From Pelargonium x hortorum (lineage: Eukaryota; Streptophyta; Magnoliopsida; Geraniales; Geraniaceae): DNA of 64,000 bases. Below the pieces are notes generated by a model. The model made no database searches, was not told where the DNA came from, and worked only from the letters and a program-made list of their open reading frames with translations. The stretch is from assembly GCA_036897525.1 (NCBI GenBank), contig JAYMTJ010000029.1, positions 40,868-104,867 of the forward strand, in the 5' to 3' direction. This document shows, piece after piece, positions 35,201 through 49,087 of this stretch (position 1 is its first letter; the number at the start of each line of letters is the position of its first letter). Made by a program: the position numbers and the translations under genes.

Positions 35201-38200
35201 TAATATGCCCTCATAAAAAGCATAGTATACCTTACCTTTAGTTAGGTTGTACTATTTAAAAGAAATGGTTCTACTTTTCACTAGAAAATAGGAAGGGATT
35301 CAGGGTTAAGCTTTATAATTGAGAGCTTGGTCGTGAGTGTTTTTAGGGATAAACATAGGAACCCTCTCAAAATCGTGCCAACTCCAGAAGCATTTAATAA
35401 AGTAAGGCTTTTCTGAATCTTTCATTTAGCGAATATCCAGCAAAGGAATTCTAAGTCCACTAACCAAAGTCAAGGTTACATAATAAAGTCAATGCCAAAT
35501 GAAAGTCCTAAGCTAGCTGTATCCTTTATTTATAATAAAAGCCCTCTTTATGCCACTACCTATATCAAATAGAAATTCGCTAATAGTTTGCTTTACATTT
35601 TTGAGAATAAGCCCCAATCGAGGGTTAAGAAAGTTCCTGGAATTCTAAAAGAAGAGAATTTCTAGGGCAAGTTTAGGAGTAGAAGCTTTTTTCCTCCTTT
35701 TGTTAGTCATAGTATCCGCTCTTTTAGATTTTAGTTTCTCCCAGGTATAAGGTAGGATAAGAAATCTGGTTCTTTCATTTCTAGTGGGTATCAATTTGTT
35801 ATAAGTGGAACTCTTGATCGAAAGGGTTTCTAATTATTTGTATTACAAGCTCTCGTATGTTAATGTTAATACTGAGCTACCTAAGTGTGAAGCATGACAA
35901 TAAATCTCAAAAGACATAGCAACAGGGTTTAAATCACTTCTTCTAATGGACCCTCGATCAGGCGTTTTAGAGACACAAAGAAAAATACGAGTATACATAT
36001 GTTGTGCTAGGAATTCCCGATAAAGTAAGGACCCATTTTTCTTGCTTATAATTGTTTCCTCTGAAAAGATTTCCTACCAAATTCCTTCAATTTCTTTTTC
36101 CAGAGTGCCTTTACTTTCACTATCAATGAAAGCAATAAAAATTCTTATATACGAACATTGTCCTTACATTAAAACACGAGTTAGTGTACCTAAAAAACAG
36201 GTTGGTTTTGTGTGTACTTTTGAAGTTTTTCTATTTCTAATAAATTCTTTACTTTCTGGAAACGACTTTGTCTGTAAAAATACCGTTTTTCTAAACTAAG
36301 CTCTAACAGAATACCTAAAAAAGAATACTTGAAAAGAATGAAGGGCTTTCCTATAATTCTGGAACTGAGCAAAAAAAAAGAAATACCGATTAAATAGAAA
36401 AGGGCCCCAGTTACTCTCCCAGAATAGTCTTTATCAAGACAAGAGTTTATAGGCACTCTGTAAAACTGTACATCTAAAGCCTTTAGGCGTCCGGTTGACT
36501 ATATTTTAATTGAATTCTTTGCCCTTATCCCGGTCTTTTGAATCCCCTTATTTTTTAATACTTTCTAAAGACCCCTCCTTGAACGAATCCTTAATTATGA
36601 AATTAATTAGCAATCTCTAAACCGCACCCCAGAGCAAGAGCTACTCCTCCCATTTCTAAGTACCTATATAACTTAAGATGCTAGACTAAGTTTCCTTGTT
36701 ATTTAGTTTCAAAAATGTAATTAACCTAAAACCCTAGGATTTATAATGCGCTTCAATATGAAAAGCACTGACCCCAACCAAGAAACTTGCATTTCATTCT
36801 GCTATTTCTGAAACTGAAGTAAATACTAAGAGTTTTCATTATCGATATATCCTTGAATTTATGCCTTTCCTTTCCTATACTTTTGTGCTATACCTAGTTT
36901 TCAATTAGTGGACTCTTTTCTCTTTAAAAGGGACCGAGGATATTTATCTTTCACAGAATAGGATCCTTAAAAAAGGTCTCTCTTTTTCATTTTTAGAATC
37001 TGGAATTTAGTATTTACTTATACATATAATTTCGTAAAATATACAGAAGTCAGAAAGTACGTTCCCCTGTATACTCTCAAAAGAACCTTTTCGGTATTCT
37101 ATCTAGTAGGGGGTTCCCTGTATCTATACTATAAATGGACAGACGAAAACGTTTAGAATGAGTTTCTGTAGATATTTTATTATTATTATTGCGAGTATTA
37201 TTCCAGAGTCGGAATTGTTTAGTTGTTTTTGAAAGTAGATTTAGCTTCTTTATGCCTTTATGTAAAAGGGATGCCCTGAGAAAGTCGCTTAAAGAGGTAT
37301 TTGGGTAAGTGTTTATTTAAGGAAATTCTTTCTCTTATAGAAAGAAATTGAATAGATATAAGGGATATTCCAGGCAAAGCCAGGATAGTATATTAGAGTT
37401 TTTTAAGTGGTACTCTTTTAGAAGCTAAAACCTCTACCCCGGGAAGGCAAGACTGGGTCCTGTAGAGAATAAGGACGTCTTGTAACTCTTGAGGTATTAC
37501 TTACAAACCAAAAAACTGCAACCCGCAGCTTTCTGAAGCAATTGAAAAGCAGTCCTCCACATCAGCTTTTGGTCCTGCAAGACTTCAAAAAGAAACTCAC
37601 TCGGGACTTCTATAGGGACTTAAATTATCTTGATTTCCCTTGGATTAAAGAAGATACGGGATCCAGTAGAGATTTGCTGGATAAAATAACATACTTTTAG
37701 TGAATACTTTTTTCTTTATTTCCTGCCTTGTGTTGAAGCCATTAATGGGGGCGCTCTCCTGCGAGGCCTTAAAGTTTTCCTAAGCCTTGATCATATATTA
37801 TTATCCTTAGGTCCGTTTGTTTTAGTTTTAATTGGAAATCCCAAAATTCAGAGGAATCCAATCAGGTGTTTTTAGTCTAAATTGCCTAATTAGCGGTCTT
37901 TATAAGGAAAAGTAAACTATAAAAATACCGCACTGGTAACACATATTGTTTTATAAAGTTATTGTAGGAATTATGTCGTGTCGTTCGAAATATCCTGTGT
38001 CGTTTACTTCAATAGGTAATTTCGAAAGCTGAGTTGACAAAAAACAACGGATTCAGACCAACCCTTATCTGAAGTATCTTTAGAGAAGTAAACAATTCAT
38101 ATAAAAATTCCTCAAAGTCTTTTTAGTTGTATAACGTGAGAGTCCCTTGCTTATATTAAACTTGTGTTAACATAATATCGCAGTACTGACTCTGGAGGGG

Positions 38201-41200
38201 CTCTTTATACGGATAGGAAACTGGTGCTTGGTTTTTAGTTATAATAGAGTATTCTTATTCTTGACAGTGACCTGAGGTATTTCTTACCTAGCCCGAATAC
38301 ATTTAAAAGGAGTTTCTAAAGTGAGACCCCCTCTATTCTTAATAAACCAGATTGGCAATTTTTGAACCGCGGATTTACGTCTTTAAGGACACTCTGTAAT
38401 ACAAAAAAAATGAATACATTATTTAAGTAATTCTATTCTACTAAGAATAACCATGAAAAGCGGGAGCGGTTCGAAGACTCTATATGAACGTCTTTTTTAT
38501 ACCTTTAAAACCAGGGATACTGGGGATTCTAAAAGGGGCCTGGACTCTGATAGTGCAGAAATTTTTATGTCTAAAGTTCGCACTCTATATACTTCTGGGA
38601 ATCGGCTTAGTTGACGGGTAGTAATAAAGAGAAGGCGCTGGGAGAGGTCTCTGAAGAGTAGTACAAATTCAAAGACAATGGGAGAAGCATAGCTCTTTAG
38701 AAAGTTAGTAGGTTACACATGCTTTTGAAGACTCTACTACAAAGGGTAACCGGAAAAAAACCTAGTTACAAGTCTGTCGAAGGCTCGAATCAAGTACCTC
38801 TAGCTTAGGTAGGCTCGTATTTTTTTATTTTAAAACAAATCTCATAGAAGCTTGAATCCCGGTGTTTTCGTTTCGTAAACCCTTTTAGTACTTACTATTA
38901 TGAAAACTCCCTCAATCAAGGTACACCTAATTAATGCATAGGAGATCCAGAAATGTACATAATCTAAGGAAACTGTTTGCTCTCATATCGGATTCTATTA
39001 AGCCTACGGTTTTCTAAAAAAAAACGTATTCGTTATAAAAGTAAAAGGCCTCTTTCATAAATTAAGAAATTGGAATGTCTATGATACTCAGTAAAGATTT
39101 GCTTATAATACGGATCCTGCAACAAGATCAAGATATAGTAATTCGAATTCTAGTTTAGAAGCTTTCGTTTTTCAATTTAGTTCCAGAATCGCATAAATAA
39201 TAAAGGTGTTTCATTCTTTTTCTTGTAGTATTCTTTGATGGGCAATTTATATAGAAAAGGGAGCACACTTAATCTTATGAAACTTAGTATTGTCATAAAG
39301 ACACGGGATGTATTTAAGGCCTTAGCGCGTAAGAACTTTTAGAACAGTATTCTATTACGGATTTTGAGGCTAATGTTAACTTGTCTTTGGGAATTCTTTA
39401 CAAGGACGTGGGGGATACCCAATGGATGCTCAAGGCTTCTTTTACTCGACATAGCCAGCCTTTTAGAAGAGCCAAAGCTAGGAGTTTCTTATTTTCAACC
39501 TAAAATAATGTATAGTTTTAAACCTGGCCAGTACTGAATACGGAAATAACCTATATCAAACATATATGTAATAAAATTTCATATCCAGCTAGAGATAGGT
39601 CCATATATACAGAAACTCTTAAGGTATAGCTCTTATAAAAACCGACCCGAGATCCATAATATAACAGTATTACTTTCTTTTGTGTGATGTGATATACTTT
39701 GATTAAATTAAGTGCCATAAGCTAAAGTGTAGGCCCTCCCATATATAGAAAAGACTCTCAAATATTACAATTTATAGACGAAATTTTTTGCGCGCAGTTA
39801 GAGCCCTTTGCTTTAGAATCAGATTTCAAAAAAAAACTTTGTTCATAACCCAGGGAGAGTGCTGTAGCCCCTATTAGAAGAAAACCCTGCAAAGCTCGTA
39901 GTAAATGCTGCCAGCGAGGAGGCTCTACTAATTCTTATGCTGGAATAATATAGAAATAGAAGCCCGCGAAGAAACCACGGTACTAAATTTAATTAAATAG
40001 AAGAAGAATTCCAATATTCGAAAACTAGGGTACATGAGGAACCCCTGTATAGTCTATTCTACTAAAGAATTACCTGCATGCTTATGAAAAAAAAAGCCTA
40101 TAGACCCAGTACAAAAATTTTCTTACAAAGTTCGATTCAATATCTTCTAAGTAATTGTGGAGAAATTACTGCCGAGAGACCACTTACACATCAAGAATTA
40201 GAATCCTATTAGTTTTGAGCGGGCTAACACTTAGTCAAAAAGAATTCTTTATACCGAGCTTGTCTTGTGTCGATTAACCTTTCTGACAAGACCACCCCGG
40301 AAAGGAAAATAGTAAAGTATTGTCAAGTCTCCTATACTCTTCGTAAGATATCTAAAAGCATAAGAAACCCTAGATAAAACGCAGTTTTGTGTCCTGTAAA
40401 TATTAATCCAGACCATAAAGAAGAAACAACTGAACCTCCCTTTTAGACTCCTTTATCTATATACAGCTAAGCTGGGCCTAGACAAAAGAATTGACTAATT
40501 TAAGCAGCAATTTTGAGAATATAAGTTCCTCTAGATATAAGTAACACAACTTGAGCCTAGCTTCTCTACCTCCCACAAGTATAATAAAAAATTTCCTATT
40601 AGTATTAGGGACCCCTCTACCTCTAAAGTAATGTTCAGGAAAGTTAAAGTAAAACTTGTTTATAAAGTACTACCGATTCAGTGAGGGTATCCTTCTTTTC
40701 ATTTAAAGGATCGGTTAGGAGATCCCGTTTACAATTATTTACAGGTGCCAGGTAGCGGTCAATTTCTTAAAAATAGGAATTGATATAATTTTTAGTTAGG
40801 TTAGAGAAGCTTCTCTTTAGGCACACTAGTAAAGTCGAGATACTAAATGCAAATAAGCTAGCTGGGGAGCTTGAGGAGCCTCATTCCCACATAAGTTAGG
40901 GTTATTTGAAAGACACCCATTACAGGACGCCATTGGCAACCTTTTACTAGTATATATAAATTTATATAAGGTTAAAAAAAATCTAGAGAAAACTGCGGAC
41001 AAGTCCCTAAGGGCCCTTTTCAGAATCAGAAGAGAAAGTAATCCTGGATTATGGGAAAAACTAGGGCTTAGACCAATAGAATATAAGAGCACCCTCCTTT
41101 AGAGTTACAAAGGATATTGTTTTTATGCCATTTACTGTACTGGGGAGACCCTGGTTTTCCTTACTGTACCGCATTTTTATTGTGAGACCCCTCTAGTTAC

Positions 41201-43706
41201 CTCAATTCTTGTTGCTTGTGGATTTACTTCAGAGTGTAGCTAGTCAAGATACATATAGAATAGATATGAGCTTCTTTCCTAAGGATTTGATTCAGATAGA
41301 GATTTTTGTGGTTTCTCGCTTATCTTTTGCGATTTGACTCTTTAGAGACTTCTAACTAAGGGTATTTTTGGTATCAAAATTGCTGCGAGAGGATACTGCA
41401 GAAAAAAAAGAGAGAGAAAAAGGAGCCTTTTGTGGACATGAGTAAGCTTTATTTTCCGAGTTTACTAATCCGGAACAGAACTCTTTGTTTTTGCCTTAAA
41501 CGCACTACATACACTCTACATTCTTGAGGGAGAGTTCTAACAAAAGATTGCACGATTAGACTTTAATCTCGTGTTTTGCTTATATTCTTTTTTATAGCTT
41601 GTTACACAATCACTTGGATAGAATAAGAATAACATTAGATGCTTAGCTTAATTTATCCGTACTCTATCTATAAGCTACCTAGTAAGTGAGGTAATGCCTA
41701 ATTAACTTATGACGTTGAAGTCTTTTAGCATTCCGAAATTGAGAGTACTTGCGTGAGTTCGAATCGTTTTCTTTGTTTGTAGAAGGCAGTACTTTTTTAT
41801 TTATGAATATTCTCTCTCGCTTTGAACTCTATAGGTGTTTTTTAAAATCCCGATATATCAGAGAGAGATTACTTTTGACTTCGCTCAATTTCAAATTTTC
41901 GAATTCGAATATAAATGTAGAATCATCCTCTATTTTAGCTATTTTAGATCCGAAAGCTGGGAAAATAGAGTCCGTTTACATATCAACTTCGAGATTCTAC
42001 CTTAAAACGAGGCCCCGTTTAAAAAAAGTCATAGGTTCAAGCCCCTTCACCAAGCCATGACAAAAGAATCAATCCTGTTTTTGAATTAGTAGTTCTTTTC
42101 TAGGATCGGAGTGCAAGAATTACTATAGATACACCTTGGATGGCATACTTCTATATATAGACTGTATAAAAGAAATATAACTAACGACAACTCTTAACCG
42201 ATACATAAAATCGGGAATTACACAAAATAGAATCCTCAGGAAGCACTAACCTAAGTGTTAATGGAAAACGTTATCTCCACGAATACAAATTTTTATAAGG
42301 AACTTACTACATCTGTTTAAAATTGAAATTAAAGTAGAAAGGTTTTCCTAAAACCCCTTGTCCTTGTGTTCAATAATCAATAATAAGGATGGAACTGTGC
42401 GCTACCAGAACAGAATAGGCGGGGATATATACTACAGATATTTGTCTTTAAAGTAAGTACAAAAGGATTAACTCCCTCTAGAATTCCCGGTAAAACTAAA
42501 ATGAAATACACATGATACTTTAGTTTTGAATCCACGCAAGTCCTAGATTTTTTTCTTATTTGCTCATCTTAACTCTGTAGGCTTTTTCTTACTCAAGTAC
42601 GCCGATACCTCCCTCTGTAGTAACTTACTAAGACAAGTCAAAAAAGGGTTAAAACGCTTTTATATGAAGCTCTACTAAAGTACTAAAGGTTACTTATGAA
42701 CCTCTTACCAGAAAGGGTTCGTTGCTACTTTTGTCTAGATTCATTTGATTCCTTCTACTTCTGGAAGTAAGCAATCCGTAGAATTCTTAATATAATAGCC
42801 TTTCATTTTTATTCACTAAAAAAATATCTAGCAGCAGAAGCTCCTTAGGACAAACCTAATTTCGGAATAATTTCTTAGAGGTGCCGGACCATAACTCCAC
42901 AAGACGAATCCTTTACGCAATGGACTTAAATTCAAGAAGAAGTAAAGGCTTACCACTCCAACCTAGCTAAGTCGACTGAAAGGAAATCCTGGGTACTCAA
43001 AGAGTATAGAAATTCTAAATATCAGCTTCTTGCTAAAACAAATTTTGTACTAAAGAGATACCCCCGTAACTTTAAGAAGATCTCTATTCAAGTCAAGGAA
43101 TTTTTATTCTTAATCAAAAAAAAAAGGTTAGGGGTATTATACAAAACATTCCAATAATTCTAAGGAGTTTATGTTTGACCATAAAATACACAAGACGCAT
43201 GAGATGCCTAACAATTATAGTTATAAGTTCATAAAGAAGTAAGATACCCCCCCTACCTAATATTAATATTTCATTTTGCAAAGCTTTTTTTGTAAGATGT
43301 AAAACCCAAATCTTGTTAAGATATGAAACGGGCTTGAAGGCCTCTAATATTACTCTCTAGCTTATGCTTATTAATGACTGCCAGGATTTTCCTAAAACGA
43401 AAATGACGGATCCTTTTTGAATATGCATTTTTAGAACAAACTTGTATTGATAAAGGAATCTTTTATGTAATTTATTAGACATCATGGTCTTCAATTTAGC
43501 TTTTTTTTAACTTGAGAAAACTTGTTCAGAAAAGAAAAAAAGAGAAGTGCTCTATAATTTGATTTGTACAAAAAGTGACTCCTAATACTAACTAGTTGGT
43601 AACTCAAGTCGGATATTTATAACCCTCGGTCTCAAAGTTTTCCCCAGCGGTATAGGTATAAAGTCAATTATATACTAACTAAGCCTTTCTTTTTTGTTAC
43701 GTTTAA
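32230..43706. other. AT-rich stretch without a gene
   Basis: Apart from the tRNA-like site at 32965-33030 I can support nothing here. The longest frames are 103 codons (41749-42060, +) and two of 88 codons on the minus strand (36190-36456 and 40826-41092), all without recognisable domains. A short word TTGAACCGCGG at 38362-38372 is a near match to the shared T-arm word at 27289 and 32976. The words AATGC(A)ATAGGAGATCCAG at 20033-20050 and at about 38934-38950 are nearly identical, but too short to classify. Confidence 0.6.
32965..33030 (-). pseudogene. tRNA-like sequence, unassigned
   Basis: On the minus strand GCGGG, loop TTCAAGC, then CCTGT give a T stem with all five pairs if two G-T pairs are allowed. 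Upstream on that strand, GGGTAGATCA resembles the 3' half of a D arm, with GGTT able to pair with GATC. The segment between has a four-pair anticodon stem at best, and the base at position 33 is not T. The acceptor strand AAGTTAA has no partner. It shares a 15-base G+C-rich word with 27289-27303. I read both as decayed tRNA copies of uncertain identity. Confidence 0.3.
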
Positions 43707-43898
43707 GTTTCAAAGGAGACTCTTACTCTGACAAGGGATCTAATAGCTAAAGTTCACTGGAATAACTTCCTTTGGCAGAATCTTAGGGCTACTGCAACCT
43801 CTAAGTCTAAGAAAGAAAAAGCTTCTGTAAAGGCCCCGGCCTGCACTACAAAGGGAAAGCTGGGGCCTTTAGGCCTGCCTATTCAGAGTCCTTGCTAA
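43707..43898 (+). other. G+C-elevated open stretch, possible coding relic
   Basis: From the base after a TAA at 43704-43706 to a TAA at 43896-43898 the frame is open for 63 codons, with no ATG. G+C over 43741-43920 is about 44%, well above the surroundings. The translation runs from a tryptophan-containing stretch (KVHWNNFLWQNL) into a lysine- and alanine-rich one (SKSKKEKASVKAP) and reads like a plausible protein. A shifted frame continues without stop for about 32 more codons. Open runs of this length are common by chance here, so the elevated G+C is the main reason to note it. I recognise no family. Confidence 0.2.
43829..43870. repeat. 9-bp G+C-rich inverted repeat
   Basis: AAAGGCCCC (43829-43837) and GGGGCCTTT (43862-43870) are perfect reverse complements around a 24-nt spacer. 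GGCCTGC occurs both just inside the left arm and just after the right arm. The right arm is not followed by a T run, so it is not called as a terminator. It lies within the open stretch at 43707-43898. Confidence 0.6.
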
Positions 43899-46800
43899 TG
43901 TGTTTATTCTCTATAAGCTCTATAAGTATATTAAAAAGGATAGTCGGCCAAAGTCTTTCTTAAATCCTTCCAAGTCCTTGCTAAGGAGTTTTTTTTAAGA
44001 GCTGCTCTAGGGTTGTATTATATCACGAGGACTCTCAAGACTTCATATACCATTACAGAGCTAGTTTTATACTCAATTTTAGTACTTTACGCATTTTAAG
44101 GAAAGCACCATAATAAATCATTAACTAATAAATATCCCGAACTACCCCCTATTTGCACAAGTGAGGTAATTTACTAATTAACGGGGTATTCCTCCATAAA
44201 GAGAGTTATGTAATTTGAGGCAAGCTTGCTTGTCTAGAGTTAACCTTACCTCGATTTTCTCTTAATTAAGGCTGGCATTTCTTAAAAATAGGAAACTTCT
44301 AAACTTAAGGGTCCCTTGTTAACCCTTTCTTGTAACTAAGTCCTTTACTGGAATCACTAACTAAGACATATCCACTTCCTTTACTTTAAAAAAGCTAGGC
44401 TCTAGTAAACTAAGAAACAAAGGACATATGAAAGAAAGCAAATCTTTTATATAACGAGTTTGTCTTAGAAGATTGTTCTTTTAGCGGTTTACATTCATAT
44501 TGACTTAATGAATATTGAAATAGGAAAGACCTTATCTACTTTTCTTGAAAGACTTAAATAGTTAAGGAAGGACAAGCCTCTCTCAAATCCTTAAAAGTTA
44601 AAGCGTGTTGCTTTTGTTCTAATATAAAGAAAAGGCAGGATAGAAGATAAAAAGAGTATGAGTATCCAAATTCCTTCTTTAGGGCACATATTCTGCGTGG
44701 GACACGGGCTTTTAAGTCATTTTGTTGGTTTTACCCTATTCGGAATATAGACAATCTATACGAAATAATTCTATAATCTTAAATAGACACAAGTTACTGT
44801 CCTATTATACTCTCTGTTTTTTGTGAATTCAGTAGAAGAGATCTCTATACACAGGAGTTTCTAACTACAAAAATTGTAGACACTGTATAGAAGTTAGAAT
44901 TAAATGTGAAAATGACTCCGGTTACTCCTGCTTTGAGAGTACGGACTCTTTTCTTAATCTTATTACAGAAACAATTCAATATCCCATTTTTTGAATACTT
45001 TAGAGGGGGCGCTAGACCTAAGCTGTTATTCTAATATGAGTAAACTCCTCTATCTATAAAAGTGCTCTGTGAAGAAAAAGACAAAGTCAATCTTCTAGGG
45101 AGTACTTCTATCTTTAAATTGTTACAAAGCTCTAAGTTTCTTAGTTATTGCCTGCTAATTCCTCTGTCTTTTAGGCATTTCTTGCATATTGCAGTTGTAT
45201 CCCGGATCCGGATCCTTAGTAAACTCAATACGTAAAGGAATTTAGGCCCCAGCTCGAAAATGTGTGCTTTGAAGTAGCTGCGATTCCCTATAATAAATAT
45301 CAAGACTAAACTAAAAAATTTTAGCATATTTAAGGAGACTCCTGTATTTATACTGTCATAGTATGTAATCTTACTCTTCTGCATACCCTTCTTAATACCT
45401 AGAACTTGCTTCTTAAGAGATCGAGGATATCTTCAGTAACCAATTCCTTAGAACTATCGCTTTAAATTTTCAGAAAAAAATCTTCTTTATTAGGGCAAAA
45501 ACCCTTGCTTACAGAGCCCTGCACTTATCGGCTCTAACTAAATCCTAGCAAACACCCGTCTTTAAAAGAATAACCTTACCTAACAAGGTATTATGGAAAA
45601 CCCTAGTGAGTTCTACTTAGCTTAGTTAGAAACTTCCTTATGCCTGAATGTACTTCCCTTATTATTTTATTCCCGAAATAGAGTTTTCCTATTTTTTTAC
45701 TTTGTAAATGTTAATAATTAATAATTAAGTTAGGCCACAAGGAAAGAAAACCTCTCTTAAATAAGAGACCTATTCGAACTTTTTATAAAATACCTGATGA
45801 AGAAGAAAGTTTCCCTATTTATTAAGAAACCCTAGCTATTTAGTTATACAATTCCTTTAAGGAGCTAGAAAGCCTGAGGGGTACCCTATACTTTACCTAC
45901 CTAAAATGGAAACTTTACAACCCCCATCTTCAAATTCAGGATACCTACGGGGCTCCCAGAGAAGTTTTTTTTTGTATAGTATTTGGTCAGTACCGTGTAT
46001 ATACCAAAATAGAGTAAACTTAGGCTTTATATTAATTATATGATTCAAATATCTGGTTGTAAGTAATTCATAAAATATTAGGAGTTTGAAAGCCTTTCTC
46101 CTAAATAAGCAGACTCTTTAAATAGCCAAGAGCTTTGGTATTTACTGCTACACTAAAAACATTTATATAACCCACTCTGCTTTTAGAATGAGAATGGGAG
46201 AGGAATATTCCTGATATTATTCACCCGCTTTCTTGGCAAACGAGACATATTGCTTCACTACAATAAGAAATAAGATTAACCCAAAGATTAAACTATATTA
46301 TATAGTTTTGAGTATGTTTTTTTCTTCACCACGATATTTCTATTTAATATCCATGTATTTTCCACAAAAAATGAACTCCATTTTAATAAAGTATCCAGTC
46401 AAAATATATTAAATCAATATTAAAATCCTCACACAAGTCTAGGGTTTTCACTGACAATTGTTACCAATCTAAAACTTAATTCTAAGGTTAAGGAAGCTCT
46501 GATCTATAGGATATAGCAAGATCAAGAAAGAGGAACGGAGCCTCTTAATTGGATTTAAACCCTTTTTCTCTACTACAAAGAGAGAGTGCCCGAATTGCTT
46601 ACCCATTTATAAGCGAGGGGCCTACTAGCTACGAGGTGACGGGCCTTGTTTACTTTCTATTAAGAATACCGCGAATCCAGGATTTTAACTCTCAAATATA
46701 CTAAACTAATGGGCTCGTAACGTAACCAAGAGTTGTTTACTCCGGTAAGATAGATTGACTCATTTATCAATTAAGGTTTATATCCTCTTTAAATGATAAA

Positions 46801-47453
46801 CTACATAGGGTAGAATTTCTCCTTTAAACTCTATAAATACAACTAATTAGACTCTATACTAACTATCTAGAACTATCTCTATTATCTCAATACCATAAAG
46901 GCGCAGATCTTTTATACTACTCACTAATATTTCTTATACATTATAAAGTCACTTTCCAGCCAGACTGCAGGACTTGAGAACCCCCGGATTAACACAAAGA
47001 GTACCAGGGGGCGAGTGCTCTAACTTCTTCTTCTTAAAACCTAGAACTGACAGCTTTGCTTTCACACCTCCTTCTGAAATATCCTTTTTAGAAAACCCAT
47101 CTTACAAAAGCACTTTTTATTACTTTTTTGCATCTATATGAAACATAACAATTCTAAGAAAAGGCTGGAATTTAAGGACCTCTAAGAGTAGAACTGACTA
47201 AATACTAAATTGATTGTGCAGATTTCACCATAGGAAAAGTATAAAACCGTAATTTGTTAATAGGAATTGAATCCCATAACATTTACTCTGAAAACTTAGG
47301 AATTTCCTCACTCGTCCTAACCCGGTCAAAGACCTCTTCTCTTGATTGAACCGAACTACTGGAATTCCGGTCACATATGAGACTCGACAGAGAGAACAAA
47401 TCATCCGAACTTGGCCACATCGCCCTTTTTCTTTTTTCAAGTTGTACTAACCA
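43899..47453. other. AT-rich stretch without a gene
   Basis: The longest frame is 79 codons on the minus strand (45145-45384), without a recognisable domain. Two small inverted repeats are present: GGATCC doubled in tandem at 45204-45215, and the C5/G5 hairpin at 46981-47011. I see no RNA gene. Confidence 0.6.
46981..47011. repeat. C5/G5 hairpin
   Basis: CCCCCGG (46981-46987) can pair with CC-A-GGGGG (47004-47011), giving seven G-C pairs with one bulged A and a 16-nt loop. It is strikingly G+C-rich for this window. On the minus strand the neighbouring bases (GTTAGAGCACTCG) recall a tRNA D arm, but the rest does not fold as a tRNA. Confidence 0.5.
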
Positions 47454-47515
47454 GTCAATTTAGGTTAGGTGTTTTTCTATTTCTATTATAATTCCAGCTT
47501 TTTAGGCACTTTTCT
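47454..47515 (+). repeat. Dispersed repeat B, copy 1 (62 nt, expanded)
   Basis: This copy equals the 51-nt copy at 59757-59807 at every shared position but carries two extra pieces: TAGGT is doubled (near 47461-47470) and TCTATT is doubled (near 47476-47487). The five-base and six-base additions account exactly for the 11-nt length difference. Inside the element, TTTAGGTGTTTTTCT and TTTAGGCACTTTTCT form a second, diverged internal duplication. Flanks are unrelated and show no target-site duplication. No protein or structural role is apparent. Confidence 0.85.
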
Positions 47516-49087
47516 CACATAATTCTGTGTTTTTAAGGCTATTTGTCCATAATATTGAAATTTAGTAGTTTTGAATACCCCTTTTTTTTTCATTAAGGAA
47601 CCCTTATTTATTATTATCAAGAGTTCCTTTTTTTAGTAAGTCTCTAGCAGGGGTTGATATAACGAGATAAATCCCTCTTCCTCTTGAAAAAGACTCTAAT
47701 TTCTAACTAGAAAAGCTGGCTTAATTTTCAAGTATACATCGGCGACAGCTTTTGCCAAAACCCTAGAAATCCGTGAGTTTAGTTTCTATTCCAATTAGTT
47801 AAAAGTAATACCCGGTCCTATAAGGGATAAGTCGCTTTCCTATCGTTGTTTTCTAGGAGTACCTAATAGCTAATAAATGGAGTAAATTAAAGTCTAGCTG
47901 CTTAAGAAATGAAATGTAAACTAACTAGATAGTAGGTTTTAGAAAAGACTTGAACAAAGACAGTTGCTGGGGAATTAATTGAGCTGCAGGACTTTAAAGG
48001 AAAGGAGTCTCTAACGTTTTATTCGTATGTGGGGGTGCTATTATAAAGACAGGAAAAGGTATAGCTTAGGAGTTTTCTAGTCTTAACAAAGTGTAATGTT
48101 TACTATTTAGAATATACCATAATGCGTTATAACACAAAGTTTCAGACGGTAAAAAAGGATGTAATACTAATCTTTCTAAAGTAGATATCCTCTTTATTGA
48201 TAAGCTAGCATGAGGAAGACCCTTTTAGTTCAGAAAGAGTCCCTATTTCCTTATAAGTCCTTTCCAGTATCGGCTTTAAGAGAGCATGGAAGTGTTAATT
48301 ATAGTAGGCTACTAGCTTTTCGGGGTACCTTTTTTATTTTCTTGTAAGTGCTTTCTAGTCTGTACAGTATCCCTACTAGTTTTTTTCACAAATGGAAGTT
48401 AATTAATGAACAGGATTCTGTATTATGTCTCCCAGGGTATAAGCTTTTTCTAGGAGTTCCGGGGTATAGAATGAAACTCCCCTTATTTTTATATTAAGAA
48501 TTGCTGAACAGGGCTCTCTGATTCTAATGCGGGAGACGGCTTTCCTTCTTTAATTATGCAAACTTATTTCATTTAGGTAGGGCTAAAATCTTGTCTCGAA
48601 AAGGGTTTCTTTTTGTTACCTTTGTTTATTGTCACGCAATTACAGACCAGAATGGAAGGAATAGAATAAGTGAATAAGGTTGACTAAGGATTTGTTTTTT
48701 TGCCCCACGATTAGCTTATCCAGATCACAAGGAACTTTACAGCCCTAAACCATAATGGATTTTGAAGCTGAGCAAAGTCCCGGTATTCTTTTCTTAAACA
48801 AGATTAAGGTTATATCAAGTCCTATAAGTTGAAGATATAGGAAAACATTTTTGTATAAGTCAATAAAAAGACCTCTCTCTCAGAAGCAAGTCAGAAATTC
48901 CTAAAAAAAAAAAGACCTGTAGGAAAGGGTACTGTCCCCCATATACTCTTAAATTTCCTTTCAAAAGTTTCCGCAACAATTAAAATAAAAAAAAAATCCG
49001 GATTTCAATATCCTATTTTAGATTTAACAACCTGGATTAAGCTAGCTCCACTCCCGGAGAAAACAAAAAAGCAATCTCAGAAGTATT

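Noticed and set aside
45204-45215. Tandem GGATCC palindrome as a functional site
   Set aside because: A 12-bp palindrome is common by chance and nothing adjacent gives it meaning.
45793-45815. Hammerhead ribozyme core (CTGATGA followed by GAAA)
   Set aside because: The segment between the two boxes cannot form stem II, and flanking stems are absent.
46640-46665. Small-subunit rRNA 3' end (minus strand GGCCCGTCACCTCG)
   Set aside because: Only about ten bases resemble the decoding-site region and no other small-subunit segment is nearby.
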